From assembly GCA_046729975.1 (NCBI GenBank), contig JBKPHS010000135.1:1-5560 (forward strand): a stretch of DNA of 5,560 bases, written 5' to 3'. Below the pieces are notes generated by a model, which searched no databases, was not told the DNA's origin, and saw nothing but the letters and a program-made list of their open reading frames with translations. The position numbers and the translations under genes are program-made. Below, piece by piece: positions 1 to 3,586 of this stretch. The stretch's first letter is position 1. Each line of letters starts with the position of its first letter. Source of the DNA: JBKPHS01 sp046729975. GTDB lineage: Bacteria > Actinomycetota > Thermoleophilia > Solirubrobacterales > Thermoleophilaceae.

Positions 1-418
1 GCTCGCCGCCACCTTCGGCAACGTCCACGGCCTCTACGCGCCCGGCGTAGTCCAGCTGCGGCCGGAGATCCTGCGGGAGGGCCAAGCTGCCCTCGCTGCC
101 GCTCACCCCGGCGCGCGCTTCCAGTACGTCTTCCACGGCAGCAGCGGCTCCAGCGAGAAGGAGCTACGCGATGCCGTCCGCAACGGCGTCGTGAAGGTCA
201 ACGTCGACACAGACATGCAATACGCCTTCACGCGCGCGGTTGCAGACCACGTGCTCACGCACTATGCCGACGTGCTGAAGGTGGATGGCGGCGTGGGGGA
301 CAAGAACGCTTACGACCCGCGCTCATGGGGGCGCGCCGCGGAAGCCACTATGGCAAAGGCCGTAGCCGAGCACTGCGCCTTGCTGGGGTCGGCCGGCCGC
401 AGCCTCGCGCGTTCCTGA
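1..418 (+). CDS. fba: Class II fructose-bisphosphate aldolase, C-terminal part (5' end outside window)
   Basis: This enzyme of glycolysis and gluconeogenesis cleaves fructose 1,6-bisphosphate to dihydroxyacetone phosphate and glyceraldehyde 3-phosphate, using a zinc ion in the cytoplasm. The last 138 residues are visible, in the frame whose first full codon starts at base 2. Residues 6-12 read GNVHGLY, whose His9 corresponds to a zinc ligand of the family. Residues 44-51 read FHGSSGSS, with a second zinc-ligand His45 and the phosphate-binding glycine loop. Residues 67-71, NVDTD, form the substrate-binding motif. The run YAFTR, then VLKVDG and YDPRSW, resembles the actinobacterial (M. tuberculosis-type) enzyme. 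The usual HGGSGS loop has Ser in place of the second Gly. Similar HGSSG or HGASG loops occur elsewhere in class II aldolases, so I expect it to be functional. The gene ends 9 bases before a terminator hairpin. Confidence 0.95.
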   Translation, partial: LAATFGNVHGLYAPGVVQLRPEILREGQAALAAAHPGARFQYVFHGSSGSSEKELRDAVRNGVVKVNVDTDMQYAFTRAVADHVLTHYADVLKVDGGVGDKNAYDPRSWGRAAEATMAKAVAEHCALLGSAGRSLARS

Positions 419-724
419 TCGCCGGAGTGCCGCCCTCCAACGAGGGCGGTAGCGAGCGTCGCTCCCGAGCGGGGCGAGTGCGAAAGCCTTCAACGACGCC
501 CCCACCGGCCCCGCTTCAGAGCCTTCGCTGGATGGCCCCCTGGCCCGGTGCCAGCGCCTCTTGCAGGATGGCCGGCCGCAGAACTTCGTCGCATGGGGCG
601 CGACGCCGTCCTCGCCAGGCACGCAGCGCCGGTCGCACCAGGCGCAGCCTGGTTCGCCTCGGTGCGCCACGCCGACGGTGCCCAGCGGGCTCGTGTCCGC
701 CGCCGTCGTGGTTGTCGGTGCCAC
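323..724 (-). CDS. Possible small zinc-ribbon protein or remnant
   Basis: This is a 133-codon frame with a GTG start at 724. The N-terminal half carries a cysteine pattern that is hard to dismiss: CAWC at residues 27-30, Cys34, then FCGRPSC at 48-54 followed by KRRWHRAR (55-62). Compact CxxC...FCxxxC ribbons ending in a basic RHR-type stretch are typical of small treble-clef or zinc-ribbon proteins of actinobacteria and their phages. Third codon positions are nearly all G or C over the ribbon (about 539-646). Against it, the ribosome binding site is weak. The C-terminal third reads antisense through the aldolase terminator and 96 bases of the aldolase gene, which suggests a spurious or frameshifted tail. 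It could be a true short gene, a decayed one or a chance frame. No function is assigned. Confidence 0.25.
   Translation of the reverse strand: MAPTTTTAADTSPLGTVGVAHRGEPGCAWCDRRCVPGEDGVAPHATKFCGRPSCKRRWHRARGPSSEGSEAGPVGASLKAFALAPLGSDARYRPRWRAALRRSGTREAAAGRPQQGAVLGYGLCHSGFRGAPP
428..451 (+). terminator. Terminator hairpin after the aldolase gene
   Basis: A perfect 8-bp GC-rich stem (430-437 with 442-449, CCGCCCTC/GAGGGCGG) closes on a CAAC loop and extends by a G-U and a T-A pair to 428/451. It begins 9 bases after the aldolase stop codon. There is no T tract, as is common for actinobacterial terminators. Confidence 0.6.
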
Positions 725-784
725 CCCGCTACTTCAGCGCGCTAATGAAGACTCACGCGCCTCGGCCTCTCAACCTCCCGCCCG

Positions 785-806
785 CCGGTGAGGAGCTGCT
801 CACCGG
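785..806. repeat. Perfect 8-6-8 inverted repeat
   Basis: The arms CCGGTGAG (785-792) and CTCACCGG (799-806) are perfectly complementary around a 6-base spacer. As RNA this is a stable stem-loop on either strand. As DNA it could be a dimeric repressor site. It lies about 60-80 bases upstream of the doubtful minus-strand ORF that starts at 724. No T tract follows on either strand, so a terminator is not favoured. Confidence 0.5.
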
Positions 807-883
807 ACTAAGGCCCCGCGCCACCGGGTTCCGCTCAAGGAAGGGTGCTGGATGGAGTCACCGCGGCTATGTCGGACGGTCCG

Positions 884-939
884 GTTAGGCCAGCGCCACC
901 CCCTTCAGCGCGCGCTGGAAGCGACGTCCGCCGCCTAAC
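884..939. repeat. Nested inverted repeats
   Basis: The outer arms GTTAGGC (884-890) and GCCTAAC (933-939) are perfect 7-mers. Directly inside the left outer arm, CAGCGC (891-896) pairs with GCGCTG (912-917). The left 13 bases thus pair as one continuous strand with two blocks on the right, leaving a 15-base bulge and a 15-base loop. The function is unknown. Confidence 0.45.
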
Positions 940-948
940 GCGCTCCTA

Positions 949-1003
949 GTGCGTCTGAGTCGCGCCCAGGGTGCGTCCGGGTTGCGTCTCAGTTGCCCGC
1001 TTG
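949..1003. repeat. Degenerate 11-bp tandem repeat
   Basis: Four consecutive 11-mers start at 949, 960, 971 and 982: GTGCGTCTGAG, TCGCGCCCAGG, GTGCGTCCGGG and TTGCGTCTCAG. Positions 3, 4, 5, 7 and 11 are invariant. A weaker fifth unit starts at 993. The period is not a multiple of three, so this is not a protein repeat. It equals about one helical turn, so the units would lie on one face of the DNA. Confidence 0.5.
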
Positions 1004-1016
1004 GCGTGCGGAGCAG

Positions 1017-1086
1017 TGCGGAGCTACGCGCCCCGCGTCCAGCTATGGAATGGCCTCTAGCAAGCCCTTGCGGAGCTATGCGCTCC
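1017..1086. repeat. Duplicated 18-bp element that folds into a stem-loop
   Basis: TGCGGAGCTACGCGCCCC (1017-1034) and TGCGGAGCTATGCGCTCC (1069-1086) match at 16 of 18 positions, and both differences are transitions. On the minus strand the right copy folds as GGAGC-GCATA-GCTCC (1086-1072). The left copy keeps the stem with one A-U pair changed to G-U. A shorter GTGCGGAGC occurs in tandem at 1006 and 1016. Confidence 0.55.
1060..1086 (-). terminator. Possible terminator of the tRNA-Gly/tRNA-Pro transcript
   Basis: Read on the minus strand, two hairpins follow the tRNA-Pro 3' end by 11 bases. The first is GGAGC-GCATA-GCTCC (1086-1072). Directly adjacent is GCAAG-GG-CTTGC (1071-1060). Neither is followed by a T run. 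They may stop transcription or mark the 3' boundary for tRNA trimming. Confidence 0.3.
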
Positions 1087-1097
1087 TGAGCGGTGAG

Positions 1098-1171
1098 TCG
1101 GGGCGACTGGATTTGAACCAGCGACCGCTCGGCCCCCAGCCGAGTGCGCTACCAGACTGCGCCACGCCCCG
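1098..1171 (-). tRNA. tRNA-Pro, anticodon GGG
   Basis: The reverse complement folds as a 74-nt cloverleaf. The acceptor stem CGGGGCG/CGCCCCG is perfect and the discriminator is A. The D arm has GCGC/GCGC. The anticodon stem CTCGG/CCGAG encloses the loop CTGGGGG, so positions 34-36 are GGG (reads CCC and CCU proline codons). The T arm GCTGG-TTCAAAT-CCAGT has one G-U pair. CCA is not encoded. It lies one base downstream of tRNA-Gly and is almost certainly cotranscribed with it. Confidence 0.96.
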
Positions 1172-1172
1172 A

Positions 1173-1243
1173 AGCGGGCGACGGGAATCGAACCCGCCCT
1201 AGGAGCTTGGAAGGCTCCTGTGCAACCACAACACTTCGCCCGC
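1173..1243 (-). tRNA. tRNA-Gly, anticodon TCC
   Basis: The reverse complement folds as a 71-nt cloverleaf. The acceptor stem GCGGGCG/CGCCCGC is perfect and the discriminator is T. The D stem is GTGT/GCAC. The anticodon stem GGAGC/GCTCC encloses the loop CTTCCAA, so the anticodon is TCC (reads GGA and GGG). The T arm is GCGGG-TTCGATT-CCCGT. CCA is not encoded. It is the first gene of a two-tRNA unit on the minus strand, 38 bases downstream of the microprotein stop. Confidence 0.96.
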
Positions 1244-1256
1244 GTCGTGGTCGCCC

Positions 1257-1284
1257 ATTGTAGTCGCGCGGCGCGCGCGGTCTA
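1257..1284 (-). promoter_or_regulatory. Promoter of the tRNA-Gly/tRNA-Pro unit
   Basis: On the minus strand TACAAT (1262-1257) matches the -10 consensus at 5 of 6 positions and ends 13 bases before tRNA-Gly. TAGACC (1284-1279), 16 bases upstream, matches TTGACA at 4 of 6. The -35 box contains the TAG stop codon of the microprotein gene. The other two tRNA promoters in the window have the same -10 to tRNA distance (12 bases), which supports the call. Confidence 0.55.
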
Positions 1285-1341
1285 GAGCAGGATGATCAGC
1301 AGAATGATGATGATGATCAGCGTGCCGATGCCGATGTACAT
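1282..1341 (-). CDS. 19-residue hydrophobic single-helix microprotein
   Basis: The ATG at 1341 opens a 19-codon frame, MYIGIGTLIIIIILLIILL, that ends in TAG at 1284-1282. Just before it, AAGGAGG (1352-1346) lies 4 bases from the ATG and is the best Shine-Dalgarno sequence in the window. After a short GxG-containing head the chain is only Ile and Leu, long enough for roughly one membrane-spanning helix and with no charged residue, so the protein is predicted to be embedded in the cytoplasmic membrane. A SigB/SigF-type promoter lies upstream on the same strand. It is divergent from the BON-domain gene and directly upstream of the tRNA-Gly promoter. I do not recognise a named family. Small all-hydrophobic stress-related membrane peptides are known in bacteria, but a role in membrane stress response, as a toxin, or as a complex subunit is inference only. 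It is far below usual gene-caller length limits. Confidence 0.72.
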   Translation of the reverse strand: MYIGIGTLIIIIILLIILL

Positions 1342-1392
1342 GTCTCCTCCTTGGCCGGGCGAGGTCTTGGATGGATCTCTTCGGTCCCCCTT

Positions 1393-1418
1393 CTACCCGG
1401 CGGTCTGACGCGAAAAAC
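1393..1418 (-). promoter_or_regulatory. SigB/SigF-type promoter for the microprotein gene
   Basis: On the minus strand GTTT (1418-1415) and GGGTAG (1398-1393) are separated by 16 bases. This fits the GTTT-N14-17-GGGTA pattern of actinobacterial general-stress sigma factors (SigF of mycobacteria, SigB of streptomycetes). Transcription would begin near 1386, giving a leader of about 45 bases before the ATG at 1341. Confidence 0.6.
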
Positions 1419-1436
1419 GGCGGCAACGGATCACCC

Positions 1437-1461
1437 GTTTACGGGTAGGCCCGCCGGGTAG
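1437..1461 (+). promoter_or_regulatory. SigB/SigF-type promoter for the BON-domain gene
   Basis: GTTT (1437-1440) and GGGTAG (1456-1461) are separated by 15 bases, matching the actinobacterial stress-sigma consensus. Transcription would start near 1468, about 40 bases before the ATG. The -35 element sits in a small dyad, ACCCGT-TT-ACGGGT (1433-1446), that could be an extra regulator site or chance. Confidence 0.62.
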
Positions 1462-1507
1462 TCGCGTCGCAGGCAAAGGAAGCCACGAGCTGGAAAGGAA
1501 CCCGGAG

Positions 1508-1963
1508 ATGAACCTCAAGTCCCTGATGCTCGGCGCCATGGGAGGCGCCGCGCTCGTCTACTTCCTCGACCCCGAAACCGGCAAGCGGCGTCGCAACATG
1601 GCGCGCGACCGCAGCCGCGCGACGCTTCGGAGTAGCGCGCAGAAGGGCGAGCAGGCCGCCCGCGTCGCGAGCTCCCAGGCCCAGGGGGTGACGCACAAGG
1701 TCGCCAGCATCAAGCAGCAGAAGCCGCAGCCGGACGACGTGACGCTCGCCCGCAAGGTCGAGAGCGAGATCTTCCGTGACGCCGACGCGCCCAAGGGAAG
1801 GGTCAACGTCGACGCCGTAAACGGAGTCGTCACGCTCCGCGGCGAGCTCGACAGCGAGGACCAGATCCAAGAGCTCGAGAAGGCCGCCCGCAAGGTGCAG
1901 GGGGTCGGCGAGGTCCAGAACCTGCTTCACACGCGGGGGACCCCCGCGCCGACGAGCGCCTAA
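1508..1963 (+). CDS. BON-domain protein, membrane-anchored, stress-related
   Basis: The product is a 151-residue protein. Residues 5-20 form a short glycine-rich hydrophobic segment (likely membrane anchor or association) followed by DPETGKRRR (21-29), a basic stop-transfer motif often seen in small actinobacterial envelope proteins. Residues 30-75 are a polar, alanine-rich linker. Residues 77-142 form one BON domain: an amphipathic helix from VTLARKVESEIF, then the strand pair around VNGVVTLRGEL with the conserved glycines 106 and 112, then a second helix ending in VQGVGEVQNLL. BON domains (OsmY and related proteins) bind membranes or other ligands and are often osmotic or envelope stress proteins, which agrees with the SigB/SigF-type promoter upstream. 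AAAGGA at 1494-1499 lies 8 bases before the ATG and supports this start. The exact ligand is unknown. Confidence 0.9.
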   Translation: MNLKSLMLGAMGGAALVYFLDPETGKRRRNMARDRSRATLRSSAQKGEQAARVASSQAQGVTHKVASIKQQKPQPDDVTLARKVESEIFRDADAPKGRVNVDAVNGVVTLRGELDSEDQIQELEKAARKVQGVGEVQNLLHTRGTPAPTSA

Positions 1964-2053
1964 GCGTGCCCGCCGCCAAGAGCTTCGACTCGCTCGCGTC
2001 GGAGCTCGGCAGTCTCCACGGGGTCCGCCGCGTGCGTGCGCGCGGCGCGCGAA

Positions 2054-2098
2054 GGACCCGGCTCGAGCGGAGGAGTGAGACTCCGCCCGGCCGGGTCC
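2054..2098. terminator. Bidirectional terminator between convergent genes
   Basis: A large bipartite hairpin has a 9-bp outer stem (GGACCCGGC 2054-2062 with GCCGGGTCC 2090-2098). Its 6-bp inner stem (GCGGAG 2067-2072 with CTCCGC 2081-2086) closes on an 8-base loop. It lies 90 bases after the BON gene stop and 16 bases after the end of the convergent sigma gene, so it can serve both. No T tract is present. Confidence 0.6.
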
Positions 2099-2114
2099 CG
2101 CTGCTCAGGGGGTG

Positions 2115-3017
2115 CTAGGCCGCGTCGCGCAGGCCCGCGAGGGCCTCGCTGCCGGCGAGCTGGCTGAGCGCTCGCTCTTCCAGCTGACGGACGCGCTCGG
2201 CGGACATGCCGAGACGGCGGCCGGTCTCTCGGAGCGGCGTGGGCTCGGCGCCACCGACGCCGAAGCGCAGCCGCACGACCTCACGCTCGCGCTCGGGCAG
2301 GGCGTCCAGCGCCTCGGCCACGAGCTGCTCGCTCTCACCGCGCTCGGCCTCGCCCTCGGGCGTCTCCTGCTCGCTCGGAAGGAGATCGCCGAGCGAGGAA
2401 TCGCCGTCGTCGCCGACCGGCTGGTCCAGGCTCGATAGCGACTGGTCGGCCTTCAACAGGTCCTCGATCTCGTCGGCCGGGATGGCCGTCGCGTTCGAGA
2501 GCTCCTCGTAGTCGGGGTCTCGACCCAGCTCGATTGTCAGCTTGCGCTGCGCTCCGTGGATCTTCCGCAGGCGCTGCTCGATGTGAACCGGCAGTCGAAT
2601 CGTGCGCGCGGAGTTCTGAAGCCCGCGCTGGATCGCCTGCTGGATCCACAGCGTCCCGTACGTCGAGAACTTGAAACCCTTGCGCCAGTCGAACTTCTCG
2701 ACCGCACGGATCAGGCCGAGCATGCCCTCCTGCACGAGGTCGCCGAGGGACAGGCCCTGGCCCTGGTACTTGCGCGCCACCGAGACGACGAGGCGCAGGT
2801 TCGAATTGATCATGCGCTCCTTCGCGGCCAGATCCCCGCGCTCGATGCGCTGGGACAGCTCGACCTCCTCCTCGGCGGTGAGGAGCGGGTAGTGCCGGGC
2901 CTCGTTCAGAAACAGCTGAAGCGAGTCCTGGACCGCGTCGGCACGCAGCTCTGTCTCGGCCTGCCGGCCGACCAGGCGGAGCTCGCGCGATCCAGTCTTC
3001 TTAAGTGTCTTAGCCAA
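2115..3017 (-). CDS. RNA polymerase sigma-70 factor, RpoD-like, group 2
   Basis: This 300-residue sigma factor directs RNA polymerase to promoters. Region 1.2 spans about 30-62 (DSLQLFLNEA...LSQRIERGD). Region 2 spans about 66-144, with NLRLVVSVARKYQG, then DLVQEGMLGLIRAVEKFD (core-binding 2.2) and FKFSTYGTLWIQQAIQRGL with ARTIRLPVH (-10 melting and recognition). Region 3 ends in SLDQPVGDDGDSSLGDLL (196-213), the 3.2 finger as in primary sigmas. Region 4 spans 234-288, with ALPEREREVVRLRFG and the helix-turn-helix PLRETGRRLGMSAERVRQLEERAL that contacts -35. The long acidic region 1.1 is missing, so this looks like a nonessential group 2 paralogue and not the main RpoD. The start is TTG at 3017, because an in-frame stop lies at 3041-3039 with no ATG or GTG between. 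GAAAGAG upstream is a weak ribosome binding site. Confidence 0.94.
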   Translation of the reverse strand: MAKTLKKTGSRELRLVGRQAETELRADAVQDSLQLFLNEARHYPLLTAEEEVELSQRIERGDLAAKERMINSNLRLVVSVARKYQGQGLSLGDLVQEGMLGLIRAVEKFDWRKGFKFSTYGTLWIQQAIQRGLQNSARTIRLPVHIEQRLRKIHGAQRKLTIELGRDPDYEELSNATAIPADEIEDLLKADQSLSSLDQPVGDDGDSSLGDLLPSEQETPEGEAERGESEQLVAEALDALPEREREVVRLRFGVGGAEPTPLRETGRRLGMSAERVRQLEERALSQLAGSEALAGLRDAA

Positions 3018-3052
3018 GGTGCTCTTTCTTCGAATGTTCTATGATGATCGAA

Positions 3053-3058
3053 ATAGTA
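3053..3058 (-). promoter_or_regulatory. Possible -10 box of the sigma factor gene
   Basis: TACTAT on the minus strand (3058-3053) fits the TANNNT -10 pattern and lies 35 bases before the TTG start. No good -35 hexamer is present at 16-18 bases. That position is covered by the inverted repeat at 3063-3092, which suggests activator- or repressor-controlled expression. Confidence 0.4.
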
Positions 3059-3062
3059 GCAG

Positions 3063-3092
3063 GGGCGCGCATTCATGCCCACATGCGCGCCC
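3063..3092. promoter_or_regulatory. Perfect 10-10-10 inverted repeat in front of the sigma gene
   Basis: GGGCGCGCAT (3063-3072) and ATGCGCGCCC (3083-3092) are exact complements around a 10-base spacer, so the half-sites are 20 bases (about two helical turns) apart. Relative to a start near 3047 it covers about -16 to -45, where a bound dimer would block or recruit polymerase. It could also fold as a hairpin in a transcript reading through from the ArsR gene. Confidence 0.5.
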
Positions 3093-3104
3093 AATGCTGG
3101 CCGC

Positions 3105-3146
3105 GGATCCTCAAGCGGCCTTAAAGGGATGCCTAAGGGGCCTTAA
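3105..3146. promoter_or_regulatory. Two 20-bp direct repeats, 22-bp period, upstream of the sigma gene
   Basis: The units at 3105-3124 and 3127-3146 match at 16 of 20 positions without gaps. Both begin GGAT and end GGCCTTAA. Each contains an internal dyad: TAAGG-GG-CCTTA is perfect in the right unit, and TCAAG/CTTAA is one mismatch off in the left. Tandem dyads two helical turns apart look like a pair of operators, at about -58 to -99 of the sigma gene. Confidence 0.5.
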
Positions 3147-3164
3147 CAACCGTTCCGCGGTGCT

Positions 3165-3179
3165 GAAGTTTCGGACTTC
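3165..3179 (-). terminator. Weak hairpin after the ArsR gene
   Basis: On the minus strand GAAGT-CCGAA-ACTTC forms a 5-bp stem starting 10 bases after the ArsR stop, flanked by CGCG on both sides. There is no T tract. It may be a weak terminator that separates the ArsR and sigma transcripts. Confidence 0.3.
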
Positions 3180-3189
3180 GACGCTCGCG

Positions 3190-3498
3190 TCAGGCGGCCT
3201 GCTTGCAGCGGAGCACTGATTCCAGCAGGCCTGGGAAGCGCTGCCCGAGCTCCTCTTGCCTGAGGGACACCATACGCTTGGTCCCGGTTACCCGCATGTG
3301 GGTCACACCGGCATCTCGGAGCACCTTCAGGTGGTGCGAAAGCGTCGATTTCGACACTTTCCCGTTGATAGCCCCGCACGCAAGCTCACATCCGTCCGCA
3401 AGCTGCCCCACCACGTCGAGCCTGACAGGGTCGCTCAGTGCGTGCAGCACGGCAACCAGATCGACCTCCTCGATGGGCGGATGGCTGATGGTTCTCAC
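3190..3498 (-). CDS. ArsR-family winged-helix transcriptional repressor
   Basis: The product is 102 residues, the normal length of the ArsR/SmtB family, whose dimers leave the operator when an effector such as a metal or a redox signal is sensed. LHALSDPVRLDVVGQLADG (18-36) is the family's N-terminal core, VSKSTLSHHLKVLRDAGV (48-65) is the helix-turn-helix with its recognition helix, and THMRVTGTKRMVSL (66-79) is the beta wing. RFPGLLESVL near the C terminus (87-96) places it in a common actinobacterial subgroup. The classical ELCVC metal motif is absent. Cysteines are instead at 37 and 41 (CELAC) and at 98, so a thiol- or metal-sensing site is possible but unproven. The start is GTG at 3498. 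AGGA lies 11 bases upstream, a poor site. A dyad at 3512-3536 suggests autoregulation. The targets are unknown; the divergent methyltransferase and the downstream sigma gene are the nearest candidates. Confidence 0.92.
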   Translation of the reverse strand: MRTISHPPIEEVDLVAVLHALSDPVRLDVVGQLADGCELACGAINGKVSKSTLSHHLKVLRDAGVTHMRVTGTKRMVSLRQEELGQRFPGLLESVLRCKQAA

Positions 3499-3511
3499 AG
3501 GCAGATGCGTC

Positions 3512-3536
3512 CTAACTTCGATGTAACTCGAACTAG
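3512..3536. promoter_or_regulatory. Imperfect dyad, possible ArsR operator
   Basis: The arms CTAACTTCGA (3512-3521) and TCGAACTAG (3528-3536) surround a 6-base spacer. The core TTCGA-N6-TCGAA is perfect and the outer CTA/TAG match is offset by one base. It lies 14 bases upstream of the ArsR start in the ArsR-methyltransferase intergenic region, the usual place for an autoregulatory site. Confidence 0.35.
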
Positions 3537-3573
3537 CTTAGCGGGTCTGCCACCGGCGCGCACCGCCAGCGGA

Positions 3574-3579
3574 TAGCTT
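3574..3579 (+). promoter_or_regulatory. -10 box for a probable leaderless methyltransferase mRNA
   Basis: TAGCTT fits TANNNT and ends exactly 7 bases before the ATG at 3587, so transcription would start at or next to the start codon. No Shine-Dalgarno sequence at normal spacing is present. The same layout occurs before the gene at 4835. Confidence 0.45.
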
Positions 3580-3586
3580 CGGCGGG

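Larger units (their letters stand above)
419..1097. other. Long gene-poor region rich in repeats
   Basis: Between the aldolase stop and the tRNA cluster I find no convincing intact gene apart from the doubtful minus-strand zinc-ribbon frame. Open frames on the plus strand here are arginine/proline/serine-rich with no recognisable motif. The region holds a terminator hairpin (428-451), an 8-6-8 inverted repeat (785-806), nested inverted repeats (884-939), a degenerate 11-bp tandem repeat (949-1003) and a duplicated stem-loop (1017-1086). It may be decayed sequence or a structured non-coding region. I recognise no known RNA gene (SRP RNA, RNase P RNA or tmRNA) on either strand. Confidence 0.6.

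Noticed and set aside
325..888. Long plus-strand open frame of 187 codons overlapping the aldolase end
   Set aside because: It starts inside the aldolase gene in another frame, is Arg/Pro/Ser-rich and low in structure, crosses the terminator hairpin and shows no motif. Long open frames are common by chance in GC-rich DNA.
884..939. Integron attC-like core sites (GTTAGGC and GCCTAAC)
   Set aside because: An attC site reads RYYYAAC first and GTTRRRY last. Here the order is the opposite, and no partner sites or integrase are present.
466..1106. Attachment-site duplication of the tRNA-Pro 3' end (GGGGCGA near 470 and at 1100)
   Set aside because: Only about 7 bases match, which is expected by chance in such GC-rich DNA, and no integrase or phage gene is seen.
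993..1202. Plus-strand frame with a LDLNQRPLGPQP...GRRESNPP sequence
   Set aside because: This is the antisense translation of tRNA-Pro and tRNA-Gly, a well-known database artefact.
1966..2118. GTG frame of 50 codons right after the BON stop (VPAAKSFDSLASELGSLHGV...)
   Set aside because: The first 20 codons look coding by composition, but there is no ribosome binding site. The second half is Arg-rich and consists of the terminator hairpin, and no family is recognised.
2112..3044. Several open frames on the plus strand opposite the sigma gene
   Set aside because: They are antisense shadows of the sigma-70 gene, which has full conserved motifs.
3512..3545. LexA/SOS box (TCGAAC-N4-GTTCGA)
   Set aside because: TCGAAC is present but no GTTCGA follows at the right distance.
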